Part shown: positions 51,082-61,747 of the stretch, in pieces
How positions within the stretch are numbered: position 1 is the stretch's first letter
Layout of the letters: each line of letters opens with the position of its first letter
NCBI RefSeq assembly: GCF_964020195.1
Contig: NZ_OZ026539.1
Coordinates: 1 to 64,000 of the forward strand
Origin: Spiroplasma endosymbiont of Lasioglossum villosulum
Lineage (GTDB): Bacteria > Bacillota_I > Bacilli_A > Mycoplasmatales > VBWQ01
Direction of reading: 5' to 3'
Length of the DNA stretch: 64,000 bases
The notes under the pieces: generated by a model
What the model was told of the DNA's origin: nothing
The model's database searches: none
The model's input: the letters and a program-made list of their open reading frames with translations, nothing else
Made by a program: the position numbers and the translations under genes

Positions 51082-51462
51082 ATGAAAAATCTTATAAATC
51101 TTTTTAAGAAACAAAATTGAGGAATAAAAATTGGCTTTGCCTCACTGGTAATTAGTTTGCTCTGTTTAGCATTAGGACTAATTTTAATTGCAACAGCCAA
51201 TTTTAAAGCCCCAAGTGGAGGTGTTTCACAATATGCCGGAAATGGCTTTCATGTTATTTCTGTATGAGGACTTGATAGTTTTTTAAGCAAAGCTGGCTAT
51301 GATCAAATGTGAACAGATGCTACTAGTGATAAACTTTTAACTTATCCTCTTGCGCAAGTAGTTGTCGGAATTGTATTTACAGTAATTTTAACTGCTATCT
51401 TTTTTGGTGTTAGTGTTTTATCTTTAATATTTGGTTATTTTAAACGTTGATTATATTCTTAG
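51082..51462 (+). CDS. Small two-TM membrane protein, paralogue 1
   Basis: The 126-aa protein has TM helix 1 (LVISLLCLALGLILIATANF), an extracytoplasmic loop of about 55 residues with GNGFHVISVWGLDSFL, and TM helix 2 (VVVGIVFTVILTAIFFGVSVLSLIFGYF). RBS AAAGGAG precedes ATG 51082. The next gene has the same layout, including the GNGF motif and a Pro-X-X-Gln before TM 2, so they are tandem paralogues. Family and function unknown. They lead into a phosphatase-type gene. Confidence 0.7.
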
Positions 51463-51481
51463 TGTTTAGTAAGTGTTAAAT

Positions 51482-51847
51482 ATGGATAAAAATGTAGAAT
51501 ATAAAAAAGTTACATCTTGGGATTGAAAGCAAAAACTAGGATTATTCTTATGTATTTTAACTTTGCTTTTTCTAATAATTAGTTTAATACTATTTGGAAC
51601 ATCTATTTTTAATGATCACTATAATAATTTTCTTGGTAACGGTTTTTGAAGTTTAAAACACTATGGTATTATTAATTTGTTTTATAATTGAGATCAACTA
51701 GATATAGAAGCGGCTAAAAATACTTATGTTTCTCATCCTTTTGAACAAGTTTATTTTGCAATTATTTTTTTAATCATTATTGTACCAATATGTTTTGTTC
51801 TTGGAGTTAGTTTATTAGTTAGAGGATGATGAAAGTCAAGGATTTAA
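51482..51847 (+). CDS. Small two-TM membrane protein, paralogue 2
   Basis: The 121-aa protein starts MDKNVEYKKVTSWDWKQKLG and has TM 1 (FLCILTLLFLIISLILFGTSIF), a loop with FLGNGFWSLKHYGIINLFYNW, the HPFEQVYF motif matching YPLAQVVV of paralogue 1, and TM 2. ATG 51482 lies 19 bp after the previous stop with a weak RBS. Two neighbours of the same design may form a hetero-oligomer, an inference from organisation only. Confidence 0.65.
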
Positions 51848-51917
51848 TATATAATTACTTCATAAATTTATTTATAGTAAAATTTAATAATCATTATTTC
51901 ATTAAAAAGGGTGTATT

Positions 51918-52982
51918 ATGATGTTTAATTCTAAAAAAATAATTGTTTTTTTACTAATAAATATTGTGTGAGTAGTAGTTTGGATTATGATAACTATTAG
52001 TTACGATAGTTATCGCGATCCAATTTTAAATTATGTACCACATAGTAACGATTATTTAACAAATGAACCAACTAATCAATTGGTTCCTAAAGCAAAAAAA
52101 CCTAAACATGTAGTTATGGTGGGTATTGACGGTATGGCCAGTTATGCATTAAAAAGTGGTTATAGTCCAAATATGAACTATTTAATGCATCATGGTGCAT
52201 ATACATTGGAAGCACGTGATGTTTTACCAACTTCTTCTGCTGCAAATTGAGCAAGTGTTATGTTTGCTACAGATCCTATTAAGCATGGTGTTGTTGATCA
52301 AGATTTGTGAAATATTCATCATACTGTTCATGCTGAAGTAAAAGCTGATCAAGTAAGTATTTTTAGTTCTATTATTGATAAGTATGGTCCTTCAAAAAAT
52401 TTATTTGGTTATGCTAGTGAAGGTGAAATGATTGCTAATTTTCAGCCCAAAGGGCAAGAAAATATAAAAACTTTAATTAGTAATAATGGTAATTATTGTG
52501 CAACAGAAAATGATAAATAAACTTTTGAAAATACGAAAAATGTATTAATTAATAAACCTTTATTTTCATTTTTTTATTATGTTAATCCTGATTTAGCAGG
52601 TCATTCACGTGAATGAAATAGTGAAGAATATTATCAAGCAATTAGTCAGACTGATAAATATATTGGAGATATTATTGAAAATTTAAAAGATTTAGAAATG
52701 TGAGAAGATATCTTATTAATTATTAGTTCTGATCATGGAGGTGTTTCACAATATCATGGTCATTCTTCTGATGCTGAACAAAAAATTCCTTTGCTTTTTG
52801 CAGGAAATTGTATTCCAAAATACGGAATTATTCCAGATAAAATTAAAATTTATGATATTCCAGCTACTATTGCTTGATTATTAGATATTAATTCACGACC
52901 AATAATTTGAGATGGTCAGCCAATTTTAACACCTTTTTTTGATATGACAAATATGTATGATCATAGTGAGGAGTTTAAGTAA
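51918..52982 (+). pseudogene. Membrane-anchored alkaline-phosphatase-superfamily phosphodiesterase with internal stop
   Basis: From ATG 51918 the protein has an N-terminal TM anchor (IIVFLLINIVWVVVWIMITI) and then the type I phosphodiesterase/nucleotide pyrophosphatase core: VVMVGIDGMASYALKSG (metal Asp), LPTSSAANWASVMFATDP (nucleophile Thr/Ser region), VNPDLAGHSREWNSEEY, and ISSDHGGVSQYHGHSS (metal Asp/His pairs). TAA at 52518-52520 interrupts the frame between NDK and TFENTKN, and the same frame resumes to TAA 52980. All active-site motifs survive on either side. A single base change explains the stop. The stop codon at the end overlaps the ATG of the next gene. Confidence 0.82.
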
Positions 52983-53680
52983 TGGATATTATCAATTTTA
53001 AACAAATTAACTTTCGAAATAATGGCATTAGATTACTTATTGTGCTTGCTACTATTTTTATTGTTTGAAATAATGTACAAAATGTTACTTTAAATATTGG
53101 TGGTAGTTTATATGCTTTTAATGCTTATTTTTGCTCACCAATGTTATTTGTTATATTGATATCATTTGGTTTTTTAAGTGCCAATAATAATTTTAGTTGA
53201 AAAGAGTATAGTAAATTAATACTAGCTATTATGATTTTATCTTTAATTACAAGTTTTATGTATTTAGATTTTTTTGCTTTTAAAGAAGGATATGTAACAA
53301 CAGGTTATATGATAGGATTATGATTTAAATTATTATTTTTTGATTATGGTAAATGAATGATATGAATTATTATTGGTGGTAGCGCATTAGTAAAAGTTGT
53401 TACTAACCATTTTTCTTTAAGTAATAAAAGTTGAAATATTGTTAAAATAATAACTTTAGTTATTACTAGTATTTTTTTAATAATAGTTTTAATATTTAGT
53501 ATTAACTTGCAACTTACTAGTAAGTTATATTGATATGATAACTTTAATTGAGATTTATTTTATGTATCATTTCGTGAGGGTGGATTTTTACAACTGATAC
53601 CTGGGTTATTAGCTTTTTTAGTTGGTCTTAATTTTCAGTGATGAATAAATTGAGAAAAGATAAAAGATAATGTGGTTTAG
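52982..53680 (+). CDS. Polytopic membrane protein, N-terminal part
   Basis: The 232-aa frame starts MDIINFKQINFRNNGIRLL at ATG 52982, overlapping the preceding stop (TAATG). It has about six hydrophobic helices (for example LLIVLATIFIVW, FVILISFGFLSA, LILAIMILSLITSFMY). It ends at TAG 53678-53680. The same reading frame continues downstream without another stop and stays hydrophobic, so it may be the first part of a 379-aa protein split by a nonsense codon. No known family. Confidence 0.6.
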
Positions 53681-53725
53681 TCATTACTTAGTTTTTCTTT
53701 ATTTATTGTTATTATTAGTTGTCGA

Positions 53726-54121
53726 ATGATATTTTATTTTCCTTTAATTTATTGAGATATTATGGAAATTTTGCAAGCTTTATTTTTATTTATTCCTTTT
53801 ATTATGTTAAATATTAATTATAATAAAATTTTAGCCTTTTTATTTCATGGTACTACTTTTATTTTATTTTTCCATATTGCTTTTAATAAAGTAATTAGTG
53901 TTGAATTTATGACAGGTTTATTATTGCGCTTAATATTTGGATTAAATGTTGCTAGAAGAGCAGTGGAATTTGTAAATAATAATTTTTTTGTTACTATAAT
54001 TTACTCATTTGTTAAGATGTTAATTTTAATTTTCTTTTGTGCTTTTTTATCAAGACAGTATGTAAAACTATTTAAATTTAAAGTATTTGCTATAGAAAAA
54101 AAGAAAGCAATTATTCATTAA
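53726..54121 (+). CDS. Polytopic membrane protein, C-terminal part or separate gene
   Basis: In frame with the preceding gene and beyond its TAG, the sequence reads SLLSFSLFIVIISCRMIFYF and then LFLFIPFIMLNINYNKILAFLFHG to TAA 54119. ATG 53726 is the first start, but no RBS precedes it, and TM segments begin before it. This favours a single ancestral gene cut at 53678-53680. If separate, it would be 131 aa. A terminal basic segment (YVKLFKFKVFAIEKKKAIIH) faces the cytoplasm. Confidence 0.5.
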
Positions 54122-54209
54122 ATTATTATAATTAATCTTTTTCTCTTATAATAAAATAATTATTATCTTTTAATTATTAACGATTTTCCTCATTTTATAA
54201 TCAACCATC

Positions 54210-54704
54210 TTTATTTGAAAAAATAAGTTAGCAGTTGGTTTTACTGTTAATTATTTTAGTGATGAAGAAGGAAAAGTAGCAGCAGATGATGAAGAACAGG
54301 TTGCTGGTGATATTTGAGTTAAAATTACAGCAGATGTTAATGATCCTTATTGAACAGGAACAACAGCCATTTTGAAAGTAACTTTAACAGATAAGCGTTC
54401 TGATTTAAATACAATTAATGATTTATCAGGAATGGATCCAATTATTGTTAATCCTAATTTAACATATCAACAAATTAATAAGAATGTTATTAATACTTCT
54501 AATCAATTAAAGAGCGATCCTTTAACTGGTAATTTCACAATTCAATATTTTAGTGATAAATTTGCTAAACATGTAATTAATAACTATTATCAACAAGTTG
54601 GTATGGTTTATGTTATTATTACTCCTGATTTTCATACAGGAACTAAGTGAAAAACTAATAAAATACCAATTGTTTTTTCAATTGAAAGTAATGATAGTTT
54701 TTAA
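54210..54704 (+). pseudogene. Remnant of a spiralin-like lipoprotein
   Basis: The readable frame begins without a start codon near 54216 (NKLAVGFTVNYFSDEEGKVAADDEE) and continues through GDIWVKITADVNDPYWTGTTAILKVTLTDKRSDLNTINDLSGMDP (in part), to TAA 54702. TGA-Trp codons at 54316 and 54351 are inside it. The DKRSDLN motif corresponds to the DTRTDLN in the lipoprotein at 35316, so it is the C-terminal part of a related surface protein. Signal peptide and lipobox are missing, and the frame is closed upstream by TAA 54198. Confidence 0.65.
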
Positions 54705-54923
54705 ATAAAAATAAATTAAAGAGATTATTTTTAAATATTTATTTATTATTAGGTTATAATGTAATTATATTTTTTATAAAAATTTATATTTTAATTTTTT
54801 TCTTCTAACATTTTTTAAAATACTAAACATGTTTTTTATTTGTGACAGCAATAGATATTTTAGCTATGAGCTTTTATAAAATATAATATTAATTAGATTA
54901 ATTTTGTTAGAAAGGATAATATT

Positions 54924-56507
54924 ATGGAAAAAGAAAATCTTGCTAAAGTTACTCTCAATAAACGAACAGAAAGAAATTCAATAAACAAGTTGAAAAGACA
55001 AGCTATTTTTAGCACGGCAAATCCATGAAAAGCAATCTTTATTATGGTCACACCACCTTTAATTGCTGTAATTATTTTTTCTACTTATCAAATTTTTGAT
55101 AAATGAATTGCTACACAATGAGGTGGACAAAGTATTATTGATCGTTATAATAATTATCAAAATTCAGGAATAATGATAACTGCTGAACAAGCATTAAAAA
55201 TTATTAATATTGCTACTACTTATGCTGCTGTTCCTTCTTCAATGATGGTTTCCTTTGCCTTAATGGTTGCAACTGGAACAGGTATTAAGTTTTCGATTGC
55301 ATATGGTCAAAATAAACGAGAACAAATGTCAGAATATTTAGGAAATGGATTTTTATTATCTTTTTTAGTTTCTATTGTTCTTATGATCATTATGTATTTT
55401 AGTTGTCAGAGTATTATTGAATTTCAAGCTGGAAGTGATGTTGGAAGTAATCCAATAATTAGGGAAATAATAATTAAAGAAGCAGTTAGATTTTCGCAAA
55501 TTTTAATTCTTGCTACACCATTACTTTTTTTTGCTTATTTTTTAGTTTCATTATTACGTAGTGAAGGAATGATGTTATGAACAATTTTAATTAATGTTGC
55601 GGCTTGTTTAGTAAATATATCTTTAGATTTTATTTTTGTTATTCCTGGTAAATTAGGAATGGAAGGCACTGCATATGCAACTATTATTGCTTGAGCAAGC
55701 ATTAATTTATTTTCAATAGGTATTATTTGATATAGTGCCTATAATTTAAGATTTAAAGTAGCACACTTAAAACTTAAATGAGTAATAGTAACGGGCATTT
55801 TATTAATTGGTGCAACTTCTTTATTACAAAATATTGCCCAAAGTATTTTGGCAATGGTTACTACTAAAATTTTAAATACATTACCACCTCCAGACTATCA
55901 TGGTGGGGGAAGTACTGGTATTCCGGTTTTTGTTCAATTATATGGTGGTATTATGCCTTGGTTAATTTTAATTAATGCACCTATTATTGGAATTACGCAG
56001 GGAGCAAGAGCATTAATTGGCTATGTTTATGGTTCAAAGGACTTTAGTCGTGTTTGACAATTGATGTGACGTTTAACTTTATTACTTTTATTGTTGCTAA
56101 TTGCTTCAGTATTATTAGTAGTAATAGCGGGGCAATATATGATGCATTTCTTTGGCGTAGATTTAGAAATGGCAAGATTCTTTAAAGTTTATATTATTAT
56201 GCAGTTTGCTTTTTATCCATTAGCTACACTACATTATGTTGCTGTTATTTTCTATCAATCAATTAATCGTGGTAAATTGTCATTATTTGCTAGTTTACAA
56301 CGAACAATTATAATGCCAATTATTTGTTTAGGTTTAGGATATTATGTTGCACATGTTTCTCATAATGGTTTTTATTTTTATTTATTTCTTGGCTTTATTG
56401 ATTTATTTGCTGCTTTTATATTATTACCATTATTAATTTATACATTTTGAAAATCTAAACCATTTATTCATACAACTAAAGATAAAAAAAGCAAATATCT
56501 AATTTAA
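54924..56507 (+). CDS. MATE-family efflux transporter
   Basis: A 527-aa polytopic protein with roughly twelve TM helices in two bundles. The MATE pattern is visible in VPSSMMVSFALMVATGTGIKFSIAYGQNKREQMSEYLGNGF (read in part) and, in the second half, in APIIGITQGARALIGYVYGSKDFSRVW. MATE transporters export drugs or metabolites using Na+ or H+. TGA-Trp codons occur throughout. RBS AAAGGAT lies ahead of ATG 54924. The long insert between the two halves (TTKILNTLPPPDYHGGGSTG) is unusual. A terminator follows. Confidence 0.9.
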
Positions 56508-56562
56508 CAGAAAAAAAAGTAGTTAATAAAAATATATCTTAATATTAATATATGAAGAAAGT

Positions 56563-56595
56563 AAAAAATACTCATTTAAAACAGAGTATTTTTTA
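56563..56595 (+). terminator. Terminator after the MATE gene
   Basis: AAAAAATACTC (56563-56573) and GAGTATTTTTT (56584-56594) form an 11-bp perfect stem; the T-run follows directly. It may also serve the minus-strand HU gene end. Confidence 0.75.
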
Positions 56596-56690
56596 ATTAT
56601 TTAAGATTAAAAAAGGTTGTTAATTTTACAAATTAAAAGGAATGAATATACAATCTATATTTGATTGAAGTCATTTCTAAAATAAAATAT

Positions 56691-56972
56691 TTATTTACCT
56701 TCATTAACTCTCTTTTTTAATGCTTTACAAGAATTAAATTTAACTACTCGCTTTCTAGGAATAGCCATCGGTTCTGAATTTTGTGGATTTACTCCCGGTC
56801 GAGCTTTGCGGTATTTAATAGTAAAAGTTCCAAAGTTACGTAGTGTTACTTTTTCTCCTTTAATTAAAGCAGTAGCAATTTTATCTAAGATAAATTCTAA
56901 CACTTCTTTGTATTCTTTTTCTGATAATTCTAATTTTTTTTGTACAGCTCGTGCTATCTGACTTTTTTGCAT
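56691..56972 (-). CDS. hup: HU-family DNA-binding protein
   Basis: HU bends DNA and compacts the nucleoid. The 93-aa frame starts at ATG 56972 (MQKSQIARAVQKKLELSEKEY), preceded by GAAAGGG; a longer in-frame reading to 57005 lacks an RBS. The flexible DNA-binding arm VTLRNFGTFTIKYRKARPGVNPQ followed by KRVVKFNSCKALKKRVN is typical of HU. It is convergent with the MATE gene and divergent from the spiralin-like gene. Confidence 0.92.
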   Translation of the reverse strand: MQKSQIARAVQKKLELSEKEYKEVLEFILDKIATALIKGEKVTLRNFGTFTIKYRKARPGVNPQNSEPMAIPRKRVVKFNSCKALKKRVNEGK

Positions 56973-57157
56973 AAAATTTTCAACCCTTTCTTCACCAATT
57001 ACCATAAGTATGCTATAAAAACATGCTTTAAATGATACTTATTATTATATAACATTTTTTAAAAAAACCTTATTTAATGAAAATTAAAGACTAGTAAAAA
57101 AATAAGATTTGAATATATAAATTTATATGTTAATTAACATGTGCAAAGCAAAAAATC

Positions 57158-57186
57158 TTTACATTCATTTTCTTGTATGTTAAAAT
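57158..57186 (+). promoter_or_regulatory. Strong promoter of the spiralin-like gene
   Basis: TTTACA (57158-57163), 17-bp spacer, TAAAAT (57181-57186) with TG two bases ahead. An ideal CGGAGG RBS follows at 57211-57216, as expected for an abundant surface protein. Confidence 0.65.
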
Positions 57187-57226
57187 TCAAAAAATAAGTA
57201 AATAACTATTTCGGAGGTACTAAGAT

Positions 57227-58435
57227 ATGCAAATGAAAAATTTATTAAGACTTATGGGTGCATTAGCCCTAACAACAGTAGCTACTACTTCAGTTGTAGC
57301 TTGTGGTGATCAAACTGTAGTTAATTTAGATACAGTATTAAAAAAGAAAGAATTAGATCCAATTTCAGTTGTTGATATTACTAAACCAACTGAGAAAGAA
57401 CTTAAAGAAGCTATTAAAGCAGTTCCAGAAAATAAAAACATTGATTTAAATGGTATTACAGTTAAAGTTAATACTCCTGAAAAAGAGGGAGATCCAATTA
57501 CTAGTGCAGTAGTTACTCCTGATGGTAAAATTTATAATGGTGATTCAATAACTATTACATTTACATTAGCACATAAAAAGACAGATGTTGAAGTTACAAC
57601 TGATATTAAAGCAGCTTTAGAAAAAGGTGTTGATGGTAAATCATTAAATGATTCACAAAAACAAAGTGATGCTAAAGATATTATTACAGCAGCAATTAAA
57701 AAAGTTACTGATGAAGATAAAGCTAGTGAAGCAACATTTACTTTTGATAAAGAAGATACAGATTTAACTGTAGGAGATATTACAGTTAATATTAAAGTTA
57801 CACTTGGGCAATCAAAAGATGTTGCAGTTGCTGTTAAATTAACTGGTGTAACAGCACATAAAAAGACAGATATTGAAGTTACAACTGATATTAAAGCAGC
57901 TTTAGAAAAAGGTGTTGATGGTAAATCATTAAATGATTCACAAAAACAAAGTGATGCTAAAGATATTATTACAGCAGCAATTAAAAAAGTTACTGATGAA
58001 GATAAAGCTAGTGAAGCAACATTTACTTTTGATAAAGAAGATACAGATTTAACTGTAGGAGATATTACAGTTAATATTAAAGTTACACTTGGGCAATCAA
58101 AAGATGTTGCAGTTGCTGTTAAATTAACTGGTGTAACAGCACATAAAAAGACAGATATTGAAGTTACAACTGATATTAAAGCAGCTTTAGAAAAAGGTGT
58201 TGATGGTAAATCATTAAATGATTCACAAAAACAAAGTGATGCTAAAGATATTATTACAGCAGCAATTAAAAAAGTTACTGATGAAGATAAAGCTAGTGAA
58301 GCAACATTTACTTTTGATAAAGAAGATACAGATTTAACTGTAGGAGATATTACAGTTAATATTAAAGTTACACTTGGGCAATCAAAAGATGTTGCAGTTG
58401 CTGTTAAATTAACTGGTGTAACAGCACACGAATAA
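57227..58435 (+). CDS. Spiralin-like repeat lipoprotein
   Basis: 402 aa with leader MQMKNLLRLMGALALTTVATTSVVAC, lipid Cys at residue 26. Residues 27-114 form a degenerate first module; then come three tandem 95-aa units (each 285 bp: 57569-57853, 57854-58138, 58139-58423), differing almost only in KTDV versus KTDI. Each unit reads AHKKTD(V/I)EVTTDIKAALEKG... and ends AVKLTGVT. No TGA codon is used and there are no Cys beyond the lipobox. Spiralins are the major surface lipoproteins of Spiroplasma and bind glycoproteins in the vector. The strong promoter and RBS fit that. Start ATG 57227 or 57233. Confidence 0.88.
   Translation: MQMKNLLRLMGALALTTVATTSVVACGDQTVVNLDTVLKKKELDPISVVDITKPTEKELKEAIKAVPENKNIDLNGITVKVNTPEKEGDPITSAVVTPDGKIYNGDSITITFTLAHKKTDVEVTTDIKAALEKGVDGKSLNDSQKQSDAKDIITAAIKKVTDEDKASEATFTFDKEDTDLTVGDITVNIKVTLGQSKDVAVAVKLTGVTAHKKTDIEVTTDIKAALEKGVDGKSLNDSQKQSDAKDIITAAIKKVTDEDKASEATFTFDKEDTDLTVGDITVNIKVTLGQSKDVAVAVKLTGVTAHKKTDIEVTTDIKAALEKGVDGKSLNDSQKQSDAKDIITAAIKKVTDEDKASEATFTFDKEDTDLTVGDITVNIKVTLGQSKDVAVAVKLTGVTAHE
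57569..58423 (+). repeat. Three near-identical 285-bp tandem repeats
   Basis: Units start at 57569, 57854 and 58139, spaced exactly 285 bp. By eye the second and third are identical and the first differs at one base (GATGTT versus GATATT in the sixth and seventh codons). Such tracts change copy number by recombination or slippage. Confidence 0.95.
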
Positions 58436-58459
58436 GAAATATAATATTTTATTATAATT

Positions 58460-58492
58460 AAAATGACACAATTTAAATTGTGTCATTTTTTT
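58460..58492 (+). terminator. Terminator after the spiralin-like gene
   Basis: A 15-bp perfect inverted repeat without loop (58460-58489, core ATGACACAATTT / AAATTGTGTCAT) is followed by TTT. Confidence 0.75.
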
Positions 58493-58514
58493 CTAATTAT
58501 TTTTCAAAATTTAT

Positions 58515-58544
58515 TTGACTATTACTATTAAAAACTGGTATTAT
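58515..58544 (+). promoter_or_regulatory. Promoter of the rpsL-rpsG-fusA operon
   Basis: TTGACT (58515-58520), 18-bp spacer, TATTAT (58539-58544) with TG at 58536-58537 (extended -10). Closely matches the rplK promoter at 49640. Confidence 0.65.
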
Positions 58545-58624
58545 ACTTATTGGACTAAATTTTGATACACTAGGAATTGTGTATATAATTAATTCTTTAA
58601 AATCATAAAGGAGGCTAACGATTA

Positions 58625-59044
58625 ATGCCAACAATGAACCAACTATTACGTAAAGGACGTACAGATAAAAAATACAAATCTAAATCACCAGCGTTAAATG
58701 TTTCATATAATTCATTAACAAAAACAACTTCTTCAATTAGCAGTCCGCAAAAAAAAGGTGTAGCGCTTGTAGTTACTACAAGAACACCAAAAAAACCTAA
58801 CTCAGCTTTAAGAAAAATTGTTCGTGCTCGTTTAACTAACGGTATGGAAGTTACTGCTTATATTTCTGGAGAAGGTCATAATTTGCAAGAACATGCTATT
58901 GTTGGAATCCGTGGTGGGAGAGTTAAAGATTTACCTGGAGTTAGATACCATGTTATTCGTGGGTATTCTGATACTGCCGGAGTAGTAAATCGTAATCAAG
59001 GTCGTTCTAAATACGGAACTAAAAAACCAAAAGATAAGAAATAA
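58625..59044 (+). CDS. rpsL: 30S ribosomal protein S12
   Basis: S12 lies at the decoding centre. The 139-aa protein has [12 protein letters not shown] at the start, [22 protein letters not shown] with the streptomycin-related Lys, and [16 protein letters not shown] near the C terminus. RBS AAAGGAGG precedes ATG 58625. It heads the usual rpsL, rpsG, fusA, tuf array. All landmark residues are of the wild-type, drug-sensitive kind. Confidence 0.97.
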   Translation: MPTMNQLLRKGRTDKKYKSKSPALNVSYNSLTKTTSSISSPQKKGVALVVTTRTPKKPNSALRKIVRARLTNGMEVTAYISGEGHNLQEHAIVGIRGGRVKDLPGVRYHVIRGYSDTAGVVNRNQGRSKYGTKKPKDKK

Positions 59045-59058
59045 GGAGGTAAAACTAA

Positions 59059-59526
<468 letters not shown>

Positions 59527-59541
59527 TAAAGGAGAGAGAAA

Positions 59542-61644
59542 ATGGCAGAAAAATCAGGTCGAGAATATTCACTAGCAAATACTAGAAATATTGGAATTAT
59601 GGCTCATATTGATGCTGGTAAAACTACAACAACAGAAAGAGTTTTATATCATACTGGTAAAATTCATAAAATTGGTGAGGTACATGAAGGTGCCGCAACT
59701 ATGGACTGAATGGAACAAGAACAAGAACGTGGTATTACTATTACTTCAGCTGCAACAACTGCTGTTTGAAGAAATAATCGAATAAATATTATTGATACTC
59801 CGGGTCACGTTGATTTTACTGTTGAAGTTGAACGCTCATTAAGAGTTTTAGACGGAGCAGTTGCTGTATTAGACGCGCAAACTGGAGTTGAACCACAAAC
59901 CGAAACTGTTTGAAATCAAGCAACTAGGTATAATGTACCAAGAATTGTTTTTGCAAATAAAATGGATAAAATTGGGGCTGACTTTGCTCATTCAATTCAA
60001 ACATTAAAAGATCGTCTTGGTGCTAATGCTCATGCAATTCAATGACCAATTGGTGCAGAAGATGCTTTTGATGGAATTATTGATATAATTGAGATGAAAG
60101 CATACCATTTTGATGGTAAACCAAATGAGGATTATAAAGAAATTGCAATTCCTGAAGAACTTAAAGATGTTATTGCAAGTAGACGTGAGGAATTATTAGA
60201 AGCACTTTCTCACTTTGATGATGATTTCTTTATGAAATATGCTGAAGGAGAAGTAACTGTTGCTGAAATTAAGACAGTAATTCGTAAAGCAACAATTGCT
60301 GCTGAGTTTTTCCCAGTATTATGTGGTAGTGCCTTTAAAAATAAAGGTGTTAAATTAATGTTAGATGCAGTTATTGATTACTTGCCTTCACCATTAGATG
60401 TACCTGCAATTAAAGGAATATTACCTGTTTCATTAAAAGAAGTAGAACGTTATTCTAGTGATGAAGAACCTTTCTCAGCGTTAGCATTTAAGATCATGAC
60501 TGACCCTTTTGTTGGAAGATTAACTTTTTTTAGAGTATATTCGGGAACATTAGAATCTGGTAGTTATGTATTAAACTCAACTAAAGAAAAAAAAGAGCGT
60601 GTTGGTCGAATTTTACAAATGCATGCCAATAGTCGTGCCGAAATTAAAAAGGTTTATGCTGGTGACATTGCTGCTATTGTTGGTTTAAAAGATACAACTA
60701 CTGGTGATACATTATGTGATGAAAAACATGAAGTTATTTTAGAAAAAATGGTATTTCCAGAACCAGTTATTTCATTAGCGCTTGAACCTAAAACAAAAGC
60801 TGATCAAGAAAAAATGAGTTTAGGTTTACAAAAACTTGCAGAAGAAGATCCAACATTCCGTGTTTCATCAGATAAAGAAACAGGACAGACAATTATTTCA
60901 GGAATGGGAGAACTGCATTTAGACATCTTAACTGATCGTTTAAAACGTGAATTTAAAGTAGCAACTAACATTGGAAATCCACAAGTTGCTTATCGTGAAA
61001 CAATTAAAGCAGTTTGTGAACGCGCTGAGGGTAAATATATTCATCAATCAGGTGGTCGCGGCCAATATGGACATGTTATTATTAAATTTGAACCAAATCC
61101 AGATAAAGGATTCGAGTTTGTTGATAAAATTGTTGGTGGTAAAGTGCCACGTGAATACATTAAACCAGTACAAGAAGGATTAATTGAATCATTAGCTAAT
61201 GGTTTAATTGCAGGATATCCAGTTATTGACGTTAAAGCAACATTATATGATGGTTCATTCCACCCTGTTGACTCTTCAGAACGTGCCTTTAATATTGCAG
61301 CTTCTAAATCTTTACAAGATAATAAAGATTTATTAAAACCAGTATTATTAGAACCAATTATGAATGTTGAAGTTATTATTCCAGATGAATATTATGGTTC
61401 TATTGTTGGTAAAATTTCTGGTAAAAGAGGTACTATCGAAGCAGATGAAATGCGTGGTAATAGTAAAGTTGTTAAAGCTAAAGTGCCTTTATCTGAAATG
61501 TTTGGTTATGCTACTGAATTACGTTCAATGACCCAAGGACGCGGAACATATACAATGTCTTTTTCACACTATGAAGAAGCACCAAAATCAGTTGCTGAAG
61601 CAGTTGCTGGTAAATATCAAAAAGGAAGAATTACTAAAAAATAA
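59542..61644 (+). CDS. fusA: Elongation factor G
   Basis: EF-G drives translocation. The 700-aa GTPase has G1 [16 protein letters not shown] near residue 17, the [11 protein letters not shown] switch I region, DTPGHVDF (G3), ANKMDK (G4), and the domain IV-V signature [14 protein letters not shown] plus [24 protein letters not shown]-Trp codons occur in the G domain (for example [11 protein letters not shown] and TAVWRNN). RBS AAGGAGAG precedes ATG 59542. tuf follows after about 100 bp with a separate strong RBS. Confidence 0.97.
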
Positions 61645-61747
61645 AATAATTTAATTGAAAGTATAATAACTTTACTTTAAAATTATCTTAGTGTTTAATT
61701 TAATTAAATAAAAATAAGTATTAATTATTTCCAAGGAGGAAACAAAA

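Noticed and set aside
52600-52620. ATTCACGTGAAT resembling a second parS
   Set aside because: Only the inner CACGTG core plus two bases match; flanks differ from TGTTNC...GAAACA and it lies in the phosphodiesterase coding sequence.
57569-58423. Tandem repeats considered as CRISPR
   Set aside because: Units are 285 bp, contiguous, in frame and coding; no spacers and no cas genes.
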